NCBI GenBank assembly: GCA_903863935.1
Contig: CAIPDV010000002.1
Location: forward strand, 1-45,366
Direction of reading: 5' to 3'
Source of the DNA: an uncultured Bacteroidota bacterium
Lineage (GTDB): Bacteria; Bacteroidota; Bacteroidia; JABEUT01
Length of the DNA stretch: 45,366 bases
Below, one piece after another: positions 7,179 through 17,300 of the stretch (the first letter of the stretch is position 1; every line of letters begins with the position of its first letter). The translations under genes and the position numbers were made by a program. The notes under the pieces were generated by a model. That model saw only the letters and a list, made by a program, of their open reading frames with translations. It had not been told where the DNA came from and did not search any database.

Positions 7179-10100
7179 TTAGTTCGTCTTCACCAACTTT
7201 TTCTGACCAACTAATTTTCCATCCTTATTAAGAATACGGATCAGATAAACTCCATCGGATTGCTTGGTTAGGTTTATTTCAATTGATATATCAGAAGATG
7301 TTATTGTGGTTATTTTCTTCCCAATATAATCATACACTTCAACTACCATTCCGGCTTCCAAGCCCGACAAGGTAAAATGGCCGGTCGTTGGGTTAGGATA
7401 AATTGAAATTTCCGTAAAGCCATCACCGTTAGCACCGCCATTATTCATTCCGTTTCTCGGAAGAATATCCGGACAGCCGCTTATAGTTGTGCTTGCAGAT
7501 GCACCAGGGCAGTTATGTGAATCACCAACTGTTACCGTATACGAACCATTTGGCAGCGTAACAGTTTTTGCAGTGCCTACAGTGCTGGTTCCGTTACTCC
7601 ACACATAATGATATGCTGCTGTGCCACCTGTAGCATTTGCGGTTACAGTACCCTTGCCACCCACAACACATGTAAAGCTCGGGATAGTAACAGCCACAAT
7701 AGCGGGTTGACCGAGACTTACATTTGCGGTTCCAATACAACCCGCGTTATCTGTAATAGTAACCGTATAGGTTTGTGCAGAAAGGTTATTCGCCATTGAA
7801 GAAGATCCTCCGTAAGGTGCCCATGAATATGCAGTGTAATTTCCGGAACCTCCCGTGCCTGTAGCAGTAATAACTCCATTACTTGCTCCGTTACACAAAG
7901 GAATTGTTTTGGTAAAGGTTGCAAATATTATTGCCGGCTGTGTAAGTGTTACCGAAGCAGTAGCAATACACCCGTGACTATCCGTAACCTTACAATTATC
8001 GGTACCTGCAGGTAACGTTACTGAGGTCTGTATTGTACCTCCACTGGGAACCCATGCAAATGTGTAAGGAGACGTTCCTCCTGACGGGTTTGCAGTTGCA
8101 GAACCACTTTTATTTCCGTTACAGGTAAGGTCTGAAACTTTGGTAGTGGTTTCTGTTAATGCGGATGCAGGTTGGGTAACTGTTGTTGAAATTATACTGA
8201 AACACCCATTTTTATCAGTTACAGTTAACGTATATGAACCCGCTGACAAATTACTTCCTGTGCCCGTAGTTTGTCCATTCGACCAAGAGTAGGTGTAAGG
8301 TAAAGTTCCTCCGTAAACGGTAGAAATAGCCTTGCCATTACTTCCTCCAAAGCAAGAAACATCGTAATGTGACCACCAACTTGCCACTACTGCGCCAACT
8401 TGTGTGATATTTATACTTGCCGTAGTTGTATGGGAACAGTTATCCGTAACCGTTACAGTATAATTACCAACCGATAGAACAGCACCTGTTGGATTGGATG
8501 TTGAAACAGTTGAAGTTCCATTCGACCATGAATAAGTAAACGGCCCAGTACCGCCCGAAGGGCTTGCACTGGCATTACCACTGCTGGTACAACTAACATT
8601 TGCTATTACCGATGCTGTTGCTGATAGTACACCCGGAGATGTAATTGTTACTGCCGCTGTTTTTGACGCACCGCAATTATCGCGGACTGTTACAGTATAA
8701 CTCCCTGCTGTTAGCACGGCTCCCGTTGGATTCGAAGTGGAAACAGTTGTCGAACCGTTCGACCATGCATAAGTATAGGGTATATTACCTCCCGACGGAG
8801 CGGCACTGGCATTGCCATTGGTAGCGCAGCCAACATTTGCAATAACCGATGCCGTGGTGGCTAATGCAGTGGGTTGGGTAATTACTGCTGAAGCTGTTTT
8901 AGAAGCACCGCAATTATCGCGAACGGTAAGAGTATAGCTGCCTGCCGATAGTATTGCACCTGTTGGGTTTGATGTGGAAACAGTTGTTGAACCATTCGAC
9001 CAGGAATATGTGTATGGTAAATTTCCTCCTGATGGAGTGGCATTAGCATTACCCGTGGTTCCACCATTGCAATTAACATTGGCCGATACCGATATAGTGG
9101 TTGCTAAGGCAACCGGTTGGGTAATGTTTACAGACGCAGTTTGCGATTCCCCGCATATATCGGAAACGGTAACGGTATATCCGCCCGCCGGAAGCACTGC
9201 CCCGGTTGGGTTTGAGGTAGAAACCGTTGATGTTCCGTTCGACCATGCATACGTATATGGTGTGGTTCCATTGCTTGGATTTGCTGTTGCATTGCCAGTG
9301 CTTGACCCGTTACAACCAACATTAGCTGTTACACTTGCAGTAGTTGTTAATGCAGTTGGTTGGGTTATGGCAACGCTTGCGGAAGCAGAACAACTGTGTG
9401 CATCGGTAACTGTAATTGTATAGGTATTCGCCGCTAGGTTAGTGGCATTCAAACCGGTTCCTCCGCTAGGTGTCCAAGCGTAGGTGTAAGGCGATGTGCC
9501 TCCCATAGTTGCGCTTGCAGTTGCACTTCCTGTATTGTTACCAGTACAATTTACATTTGTGTGAGATGTGATTGATATACCCAAACCAGAAGCAGGTTGA
9601 GTAACGGCAACACTTGCCGAGGCACTACAGCCAGTATTATCAATTGCCGTAATGGAATAAGTATTTGCTGTAAGATTTGTAGCCGAAATAGTGCTTCCTC
9701 CTGAAGGTGACCAAGCATAGGTATAAGGTGAAGTACCCCCTGTTGCGGCGTTTGCCGTTGCGCTTCCTGTATTATTTCCATTGCAATTGACATTAGTATG
9801 GGTGGAAATGGTTATTCCTAACGCAGAGGCGGGTTGTGTAATACTTGCTGAAGCTGTTGCCGTGCATCCACTTCCGTCCGTAACGGTAACCGTATATGTA
9901 TTGGCAGTAAGATTCGATGCTGTGAGATTAGTTCCTCCGCTTGGGCTCCATGAATAGGTATATGGGCCAACTCCACCGGTTGCTGCATTAGCAGTAATGC
10001 TACCGGTGCCTAAATCGCAGGAGTTATTAACCTTTGAGGCAATGGTAATCCCAAGAGTTGTAAATAATATTGGGTTTGAAGCAAATCCATTCGCAGTAAC

Positions 10101-11558
10101 CACTAATGAGTAAGTCCCGGCCGGAAGAGTAGGCGGGGTAAATGTAACAGTGTCTTCCAAACTGTCGGTACGCACAGCACCAATTCTATTCCAATAAGTT
10201 GTTTTGGCATAATATACATTTGTGCCATTTGTCAATCGAACAATCGGGTAATTAGTTTCCGCCTGCCAGTCATCACCATATGCAGCACCTTCCGAAATAC
10301 CATTGAACAATTTACCTACCAGTTTATAACTGGGGCAAGTACCGGGAATAATTTTTTCAATGGTTGGCTTACCTGCCGATATGGCGGCAGAACCCGGGGT
10401 GTATACCCAACAATTTTTATAGCCTTGAATGGTTAACAGAACCTGACCATTTGGCAGATCGAGCAGGTTTGTTGAATAGCAACCTACGGTGGATATTGAG
10501 TCTGCACTACCGAAGCCGGGGATAACCCCGGTCACTTGTGCAAATGTATTATTGGTATAATCGTATTCAACAAAATAAGTCGGTTTGCGGAATTCACCTG
10601 AACCAGTTCCGATTGGTACGGGTGAAACAGCGCATAATATTTTTCCGTTTGTCATCATTGCAGCAGGGGCATCGTCCTGAGCCATCAGGTTTCCGCCAAT
10701 AGTTGGAAAATCTGCAGCCACAGCCCATGTGCCCGGACTGCTTGTTCCGGATGGGTTATAAATTGCATTATGCCCTGTGGCACCAAAAAATATTACCTTG
10801 CCATTTGGTAGCATTAGACCTGCTCCGGCTTCCTCTCCATAAGTGTCATAAAGAGAAACAGGCACAGTAGCATCGGCAACCCAGGTGTTGGTAGAAGGAA
10901 TATACCTGCAGGAATTGGTAGAATTAATTCCCACAAACAATATACTTCCGTCAGGAAGTTTCACCCATTGGGCTTCATCGTGGTTTAAAGGTGCAATTGG
11001 AGCGGCAGACCAGTTATTTGTAGTTGGATTATAAAACATACAATCAAATGAAGGATTAGCTCCTATCTGCGGTCCCACCAAAACATTACCATTGGCTAAT
11101 ATTTCAGAATTTCCATCGTAAATATTAGCCCCATTAGTTACTGCATTGGTGGCGGTCCATGTATTGGCAACAGGGTTATATACCTCCCCGGTTGTAGAGC
11201 CTGAAGCATTGCTATATTCAGCACCGGCTGCAAACACACGCCCATCATTTAGCATTTGTGTTGCAAAATAAAGCCTGTCATTATTCATGGAAGCAATTGA
11301 ACTCCATGTGCCATTAATATAACTCCCTGATGAGTTAGGGGTTAGCTTATCCCATCCTTTGCCCGTTCCGCCAGCTCCGCCATTTTGGTTGTGTACAATT
11401 ACGGTTCCGTCGGTAAGAAGTACAGAAACTCCACAGTTGAAACCAGACGGAAGAGTTGGTATAATGGTCCACGTTCCTGTTTGAGCATTCGAAATGCTAG
11501 CAGCTAAAAACTGAAAGCTTATTGCTAAAATAAATAATTTTGATAATTGTGTCTTCAT
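7179..11558 (-). CDS. Large secreted T9SS cargo: kelch-like N-terminus, 11 SprB repeats, sorting domain
   Basis: 1459 residues. Signal peptide at about 1-25 (cleavage after 'ISNA'). Residues about 26-510 form a kelch/galactose-oxidase-like propeller with repeated 'LTDGTVIVHNQ', 'LPNGKVIFFG', 'LPNGQVLLTI' blades, ending in an Ig-like strand set. Then follow eleven SprB repeats of about 77-80 residues (pattern CNG..G.A.A...GG..PYTY.WS...AG.YT.TV.D..GC......I.QP). The end is a type A T9SS sorting domain ('ISIYPNPTTGHF...KLVKTN'). It is probably exported to the cell surface and acts as an adhesin or in gliding. Closely related in domain plan to the neighbouring gene at 11736-14141, and its last four repeats match those of the 14372-19111 gene. 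Confidence 0.9.
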   Translation of the reverse strand: MKTQLSKLFILAISFQFLAASISNAQTGTWTIIPTLPSGFNCGVSVLLTDGTVIVHNQNGGAGGTGKGWDKLTPNSSGSYINGTWSSIASMNNDRLYFATQMLNDGRVFAAGAEYSNASGSTTGEVYNPVANTWTATNAVTNGANIYDGNSEILANGNVLVGPQIGANPSFDCMFYNPTTNNWSAAPIAPLNHDEAQWVKLPDGSILFVGINSTNSCRYIPSTNTWVADATVPVSLYDTYGEEAGAGLMLPNGKVIFFGATGHNAIYNPSGTSSPGTWAVAADFPTIGGNLMAQDDAPAAMMTNGKILCAVSPVPIGTGSGEFRKPTYFVEYDYTNNTFAQVTGVIPGFGSADSISTVGCYSTNLLDLPNGQVLLTIQGYKNCWVYTPGSAAISAGKPTIEKIIPGTCPSYKLVGKLFNGISEGAAYGDDWQAETNYPIVRLTNGTNVYYAKTTYWNRIGAVRTDSLEDTVTFTPPTLPAGTYSLVVTANGFASNPILFTTLGITIASKVNNSCDLGTGSITANAATGGVGPYTYSWSPSGGTNLTASNLTANTYTVTVTDGSGCTATASASITQPASALGITISTHTNVNCNGNNTGSATANAATGGTSPYTYAWSPSGGSTISATNLTANTYSITAIDNTGCSASASVAVTQPASGLGISITSHTNVNCTGNNTGSATASATMGGTSPYTYAWTPSGGTGLNATNLAANTYTITVTDAHSCSASASVAITQPTALTTTASVTANVGCNGSSTGNATANPSNGTTPYTYAWSNGTSTVSTSNPTGAVLPAGGYTVTVSDICGESQTASVNITQPVALATTISVSANVNCNGGTTGNANATPSGGNLPYTYSWSNGSTTVSTSNPTGAILSAGSYTLTVRDNCGASKTASAVITQPTALATTASVIANVGCATNGNASAAPSGGNIPYTYAWSNGSTTVSTSNPTGAVLTAGSYTVTVRDNCGASKTAAVTITSPGVLSATASVIANVSCTSSGNASASPSGGTGPFTYSWSNGTSTVSTSNPTGAVLSVGNYTVTVTDNCSHTTTASINITQVGAVVASWWSHYDVSCFGGSNGKAISTVYGGTLPYTYSWSNGQTTGTGSNLSAGSYTLTVTDKNGCFSIISTTVTQPASALTETTTKVSDLTCNGNKSGSATANPSGGTSPYTFAWVPSGGTIQTSVTLPAGTDNCKVTDSHGCIATASVTLTQPAIIFATFTKTIPLCNGASNGVITATGTGGSGNYTAYSWAPYGGSSSMANNLSAQTYTVTITDNAGCIGTANVSLGQPAIVAVTIPSFTCVVGGKGTVTANATGGTAAYHYVWSNGTSTVGTAKTVTLPNGSYTVTVGDSHNCPGASASTTISGCPDILPRNGMNNGGANGDGFTEISIYPNPTTGHFTLSGLEAGMVVEVYDYIGKKITTITSSDISIEINLTKQSDGVYLIRILNKDGKLVGQKKLVKTN

Positions 11559-11578
11559 AGGGGTAGGTTTAGTTTCGT

Positions 11579-11607
11579 CAAACTTAACATATTTTAATCA
11601 CCCACAA
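11579..11607 (-). promoter_or_regulatory. Promoter of the 11-repeat surface protein
   Basis: Minus strand: TTG (11607-11605), 18 bases, TAAGTTTG (11586-11579), an exact TAnnTTTG, 20 bp before the ATG at 11558. Confidence 0.55.
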
Positions 11608-11640
11608 CCGGTATAGGTATATTTTGTTGTAATTCAAACA

Positions 11641-11673
11641 AAAAAGGAGGACAGAAATGTCCTCCTTTTTTTT
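11641..11673. terminator. Rho-independent terminator (GAAA-loop family)
   Basis: A-run, GGAGGACA, GAAA loop, TGTCCTCC, T-run: a perfect 13-bp stem when the A and T runs are included, so able to act in both directions. It lies 62 bp after the stop of the 11736-14141 gene. The same hairpin design recurs at 14289 and 19244. Confidence 0.85.
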
Positions 11674-11735
11674 GAGTTGAAAATAGAAAGCTTATAAAGC
11701 GGAAAGTAAGTTGCCTTTTACTTTATACTTTACAC

Positions 11736-14141
11736 TTAATTTGATTTCAGCAGTTTCTTCTGGCTTACCAAATGCCCGTTTTTATCTATAATCCGTAACA
11801 GATAAATCCCAGCGGCTTGGGTTGACAGGTTAATTGTTAGCTGTGAATTGTCAATAGTAAATTGCGAATGGATCTTTCTTCCTCTGTAATCATATATATC
11901 AGCAGTCATCCCATATTCTAATCCTGAAATATAAAAGTTTCCGTTACTTGGGTTAGGATAAATTTCAATTCCTGAATTAGTGTTTAGGTTATTAATACCT
12001 GTAACATTATTAATCGTTATACAGGTAGTGGATGTACATCCGTTATGATCAGTAACGACACAACAGTAGGTTCCTGAACACTGACCTTTTATCGTGTCGG
12101 TTGATTGGCCTCCTGTGGTCCAAAAGTAAGTATATGGTGCAGTTCCCCCACCCGCAGTTACCGCTGCAATCCCATTACAAGGTCCATTCTGATTGACGGA
12201 ATCTCTTGCCACTGTTAAGGCTGTTGGTTGTGTAACTAGTGTTGAAGCAGTTGCCGTACATCCGTTTTTATCAGTTACGGTCAAAGTATAAGTACCTGCA
12301 CTAAGGCTGCTGGCATTTGAAGTTGTCTGTCCATTCGACCAGGAATAGGTATATGGAAGAGTGCCACCTGACATAGTAGAAGTTGTAGTTCCATCATTAC
12401 TTCCATAACAACTTACATGCTTGGTTGCTGCTGCAGCAGTAAATAAGGCTGCTGGTTGGGTAATACTAACTGTATTGGTTTGTGTACATCCGTTCAAGTC
12501 GGTAACTGTTACCGTATATATTCCAACGCTTAAATTCGATACACTGCTGTTGGTATTTCCTCCCGGAGCCCAGGCATAAGTATATGGAGCAATACCCCCT
12601 AAACCGGAAACAGAAGCACTTCCAGTACCACCGTTACACAATACATTACTTGGTGTTATTGTTGCACCCAGGGTAGTCCATAATACAGGATTGGAAGCAA
12701 ATCCGTTCACTGTAACTACCAGCGAATACGTTCCTGCCGGAAGGTTAGGCATTGTAAAAATGGCTGTGTCTTCGAGGCTATCGGTTTGAACTGCGCCAAT
12801 TCTATTCCAATAGGAAGTTCTTGCGTAATATACATTAGTACCATTGGTCAGGCGAATAATAGGGTAGTTGGTTGACATTTCCCAATCATCACCATACGCA
12901 GCACCTTCTGAAATACCATTAAAGAGCTTGCCTGTGATCTTATAATTCGGGCAGCCATCAGGCAAAATACTGTTAATAGTTGGTTTACCCTCCGGTATTG
13001 CAGCACTACCGGGTGTGTATACATAGTATTGGTTTGAAAGGCTTCCTGCCTGACTGATCGAAAGCAATACGGTACCATCGGGCAAGTCGAGCATTTGTGT
13101 TTGATATGAAGCAACAGGGATAGAATCTCCGCCAATGCCGGATAAAGGCGATGTAACCTGGGTGAATGAGTTGGTTTTATAATCGTATTCAACAAAAAAA
13201 GTAGGAGGGGGGAATGAACTGTAATACGGAGCAACTGCACACAATATTTTTCCATTCACCATCATAGCTGCCGATGCATCCGACTGGCCCATTTGTACAC
13301 TGCCTATGCTTGGGAAATCCGCAGCTGCAGTCCATGTTCCGGGAGCTGTAGTTCCTGTAGGTGTATAAATTGCATTATGTGGAGTGGCTCCGAAGAAAAT
13401 AGCTTTTCCGTTCGGAAGCATAAATCCTGCTCCGGATTCTTCAAGCCCATCCCAGATATTAACAGGAACGGTTCCGTCATTTATCCAGGTTCCGGTCTGT
13501 GGCATGTAACGATTCGATGCTGTTGTATTTATTCCAATAAAAAGTACGCTGCTGTCAGGCAATTTTACCCATTCTGCTTCGTCGTGATTATAAAGACTAT
13601 TGGGCGCAATAGTAAAAAGATTGGTCGACGGGTTGTATATCATATTATCATATGACCAGGTATAACCCTCCTGCACGCCCTGTAAAACTGTACCATTAGG
13701 GAGTATCTCAGAGTTTCCATCATAAATATTCCAGCCACCGGGAATAGGTCCGCACGCAGTCCAGGTATCTGCAATCGGATCATATACTTCTCCACCATAA
13801 GCTCCTGCTCCGTATTCTCCTCCGGCAACATACACATTGCCATTTTGCAATACTTGTGAAGCAAAAAATAGTCTGTCATTCGTCATTGATGCAATAGTAC
13901 TCCAGGTACCGTTTACATAACTTCCATGTATATCCGGGGTAAGTTTGTCCCAACCCGTTCCATTACCTCCACCGTTGGTGTTGTGACAGATCACAGTTCC
14001 ATCAGTTAGTAATAGTGTAACACCCATGTTCTCGTTAGGGCAGTTGGTGGCAACCTGGGTCCATGTGCCGGTTTGCGCACTAAGCCTTAAGCAAGGCATT
14101 GAAAGCAGAAATACAGATAATAGCAGGATAGTTTTTTTCAT
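11736..14141 (-). CDS. Secreted T9SS cargo: kelch-like N-terminus, 3 SprB repeats, sorting domain
   Basis: 801 residues from the ATG at 14141. I chose this start because it begins a clean signal peptide ('MKKTILLLSVFLLSMPCLRLSAQ') and sits just after a promoter match; the longer frame to 14300 adds 53 residues with no signal sequence. A kelch/galactose-oxidase-like propeller (about 24-510), strongly similar to that of the 7179-11558 protein ('TGTWT...LLTDGTVI.HN.NGG...GWDKLTP'), is followed by three SprB repeats and a type A T9SS sorting domain ('IEIYPNPSNGNFYISGL...KKLLKSN'). The last repeat ('NQNGPCNG...DTIKGQC') is shared with the 19858-21555 protein. It is probably surface exposed; ligand unknown. 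Confidence 0.9.
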   Translation of the reverse strand: MKKTILLLSVFLLSMPCLRLSAQTGTWTQVATNCPNENMGVTLLLTDGTVICHNTNGGGNGTGWDKLTPDIHGSYVNGTWSTIASMTNDRLFFASQVLQNGNVYVAGGEYGAGAYGGEVYDPIADTWTACGPIPGGWNIYDGNSEILPNGTVLQGVQEGYTWSYDNMIYNPSTNLFTIAPNSLYNHDEAEWVKLPDSSVLFIGINTTASNRYMPQTGTWINDGTVPVNIWDGLEESGAGFMLPNGKAIFFGATPHNAIYTPTGTTAPGTWTAAADFPSIGSVQMGQSDASAAMMVNGKILCAVAPYYSSFPPPTFFVEYDYKTNSFTQVTSPLSGIGGDSIPVASYQTQMLDLPDGTVLLSISQAGSLSNQYYVYTPGSAAIPEGKPTINSILPDGCPNYKITGKLFNGISEGAAYGDDWEMSTNYPIIRLTNGTNVYYARTSYWNRIGAVQTDSLEDTAIFTMPNLPAGTYSLVVTVNGFASNPVLWTTLGATITPSNVLCNGGTGSASVSGLGGIAPYTYAWAPGGNTNSSVSNLSVGIYTVTVTDLNGCTQTNTVSITQPAALFTAAAATKHVSCYGSNDGTTTSTMSGGTLPYTYSWSNGQTTSNASSLSAGTYTLTVTDKNGCTATASTLVTQPTALTVARDSVNQNGPCNGIAAVTAGGGTAPYTYFWTTGGQSTDTIKGQCSGTYCCVVTDHNGCTSTTCITINNVTGINNLNTNSGIEIYPNPSNGNFYISGLEYGMTADIYDYRGRKIHSQFTIDNSQLTINLSTQAAGIYLLRIIDKNGHLVSQKKLLKSN

Positions 14142-14155
14142 GTAAAAGATTTTTT

Positions 14156-14182
14156 CAAAGGTATGAATAATTAGTTTTTCAA
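14156..14182 (-). promoter_or_regulatory. Promoter of the 3-repeat kelch surface protein
   Basis: Minus strand: TTG (14182-14180), 16 bases, TACCTTTG (14163-14156), 14 bp before the ATG at 14141. It supports that start over the longer frame. Confidence 0.5.
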
Positions 14183-14288
14183 CATTTTTTATCTTCAGGG
14201 ATAACGAGAGTTCGAAGCCATTATTGTAATCCGCTAACGAATAGCTTCCTGAGATTTCGGATGATGTTGGAATTAAATGAAATAAAAT

Positions 14289-14319
14289 AAAAAGGAGCAC
14301 ATTTCTGTACTCCTTTTTT
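14289..14319. terminator. Rho-independent terminator (GAAA-loop family, inverted)
   Basis: GGAG-C-ACATTTCTGT-A-CTCC between A and T runs. The core is the reverse complement of the ACAGAAATGT core of the hairpins at 11641 and 19244, so it is the same element in the other orientation. It lies 53 bp downstream of the stop of the minus-strand gene at 14372. Confidence 0.8.
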
Positions 14320-14371
14320 ATTTACCCCAAACCCCTAAAGGGGCTTTGAATAATTGCCGGTCGGGCTCCGA

Positions 14372-17300
14372 CTAATTCGTCTTCACAATCTTCTTCTGTC
14401 CAACCAAATTTCCGTCTTTATCTAATATACGAATTAAATAAATTCCGTTAGGTTCGTTCGACAGATTAATGGTGGATTGTGAATTGTTAATGGCGACTGG
14501 TGAATTGAGTTTTCTTCCGGTGAAGTCGTATATCTCAACAATCATGCCAGATTCAAGACCATCAATATTAAACTGGCCATTAGTTGGGTTCGGATAAACC
14601 GTGAAGTCCATTAAGCTTCCGCCGCTAATATCATTACCGCCGCCGTTATTTCCGCCGCGTGGCAGAATGTCAGGGCATCCGGTGATAATAATGTTTGCAG
14701 TTGTATTCGCACAGTTGTGCGAATCGGTTACAGTTACAGTATATGAACCATTCGGTAGAGTTACTGTTTTAGCTATTCCCACAGTGCTTGTTCCATTGCT
14801 CCATACATAATGGTAAGCTGCAGTACCGCCCGTTACGTTTGCCGTTACTGTTCCTTTTCCTCCAACCACGCAGGTGAAAGTAGGGATAGAAGCAGCTAGC
14901 TGTGCAGGTTGAGCAAGAACAACGGGAGATGTTCCTGTGCAACCATTATTATCGGCTATTGTTACCGTATAAGTTTGAGCGGAAAGTCCAGTAGCATTGA
15001 AATTACCTCCACCATAAGGAGCCCATGAATATGAAACATAAGTGCCCGAACCACCTTTGCCTGTGGCAGTAATTGAGCCATTGCTGCTTCCATAACATAA
15101 AGGAATGGTTTTGGTGAAAGTTGCACTGATAACGGTAGGCTGTGTTAAGCTTACCGATGCTGTTGTTGTGCAGCCGTGGTTATCGGTCACTTTGCAATTA
15201 TCATTTCCTGCCGGAAGTGTTATAGAGGTCTGTTGTGAACCACCGTTCGGTGTCCATGCATAGGTGTAAGGTGAAGTGCCCCCGGTAGGATTAGCGGTTG
15301 CCGAACCAGTCTTATTGCCAAAACAAGAAAGATTAGAATTCATTGTAATGGTTTCGCTCAATGCTGCTGACGGCTGTGTGAGGGTAATGCTGTTTGAAGC
15401 GGTGCAACCATTCCTGTCGTTTACAGTAAGTGAATAAACACCTGCGGTAAGATTACTTGCCGTACCTGTTGTTTGTCCGTTTGACCAGGCATAGGTATAA
15501 GGAGCTGTGCCTCCGGTAACATTGGAAATAACTTTACCATTACTGCCACCGTAGCAGGAAACAGCATAATGACTCCACCAATTTGCTGCAACAGCACTTG
15601 GTTGGGTAATGGCAACAGTTGCAGTTGTTGAGCAACCATTGGCATCTTGCACTATTACAATATAACTTCCAGCACTTAAACCATTAGCTGAAGCAGTGGT
15701 TTGAGAATTCGCATCATTCCATAAATAAGTATATTGGTTTGCTCCTCCTGCCGGATTGGCAATAACACTTCCGGTATAGCCACCATTACATATTTCATTT
15801 GCATTAACTGATGCAGTACATGATAATGAAGTTGGTTGGGTAATTGTAACACTTGCGGTTGAGGAGGCTCCGCAATTATCCTGAATTGAAACCGTATAGG
15901 AACCTGCACTTAAACCTGTAGCGTTTGCTGTTGCTTGCGAGTTCGCATCACTCCATAAATAGGTATATGGCAAAGTACCATTACTTGGATTTGCAGACGC
16001 ACTTCCATTACTATTCCCATTGCATGATACATGTGCATTAACTATGGCAGTGCCTGATAATGCATAAGGTTGAGTTATAATAACCGAAGCGGTTTGAGAT
16101 GAACCACATTTATCAGTAACTGTAATTGTGTAACTTCCAGCTGTCAAACCTGTTGCTGTGGCAGAAGTTTGAGAACTTGCGTCACTCCATAAATAAGTAT
16201 ATGGTGCCGTGCCATTACTTGGATTTGCTATTGCGCTTCCGTTATTGATTCCATAACATGTTACAGCTGAATTTACTGAAGCAACTGCAGATAAAACATT
16301 CGGTTGTGAAATGCTTACTGAAGTAGTTTGAGAAGCTCCGCAATTATCCTGGACGGTTAAGGTATAACTACCTGCACTTAATCCAGTTGCTATTGCTGTG
16401 GTTTGAGAGCTTGCATCGCTCCATAAATAGGTGTAAGGTGAAGTGCCATTGCTTGGGCTTGCAGTGGCTGTACCATTGCTACCTCCATTACAGCTTACGT
16501 TAGCTGTAGCAATTCCACTTGCAACTAATGCAACTGGCTGTGTAATTGTTGATGCTGATGTTAGAGAACATCCGCTTGCATCTGTGATAGTAATGGTATA
16601 CGATGCAGCACTAAGGTTTGAAGCCGTGGTGTTTGTTCCGCCACTTGGTGCCCATGAATACGTATAAGGTGTAGTACCTCCTGTAACAGAAGGGGCAGAA
16701 AGACTGCCGTCAGAACCACCATTACAAGAAACGTTGTTAATTACAATAGGGTTCTGACTAAGAGTATATCTAATAGTTACACTGCCATTTGTAGAATTTG
16801 TCGCTGAACAAATTAATGGATTTGCTCCATTTACAGCAGAACCGCCACCGCCGCCACCTGCTGCAAAAATGGAATAATTATCGTTGCCGCCGCCGCCGCC
16901 ATTATATCCGCCGCCGCCGCCGCCGCCATAACCACTGCCGCCACCGCCGCCAAATCCACCTGCTGCTCCATTGGATCCAGCCGTGCCACCAGTTCCTCCA
17001 TTGGTTGCCGCCGTTCCTCCATGAGAAGCAGCTGTTCCGGTACCATTGGCTCCATTACCATTCCATCCGGCACCGCCGCCACCGCCTACGAAAGATACAT
17101 GTGATCCGCCGCCACCGCCAGTAATATTTACTTGAGTTGTATTATCATATGTACTTGTGTAATTATGTGCTGATGTTGTGGTTGATGCAGCACTGCCTGT
17201 GGAATTCGTATTATAATACCCACCACCACCACCACCACCTGCAACAACAAGAGGGGTTGTGCTACTTGCAGCATCCCAAACATAGGTTCCACCACCACCA

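Noticed and set aside
8974-9423. 149-codon plus-strand frame inside the 11-repeat surface protein gene
   Set aside because: It is the mirror of SprB repeats: periodic Val/Pro/Leu-rich sequence repeating every 80 residues in step with the repeats, with no start signals. Spurious antisense frame.
14142-14300. N-terminal extension of the 3-repeat kelch surface protein
   Set aside because: No signal sequence in the added 53 residues, and a promoter match lies within it, so the ATG at 14141 is preferred.
16798-17124. His/Arg-rich 108-codon plus-strand frame
   Set aside because: Antisense of polyglycine-coding trinucleotide repeats; low complexity with no gene context.
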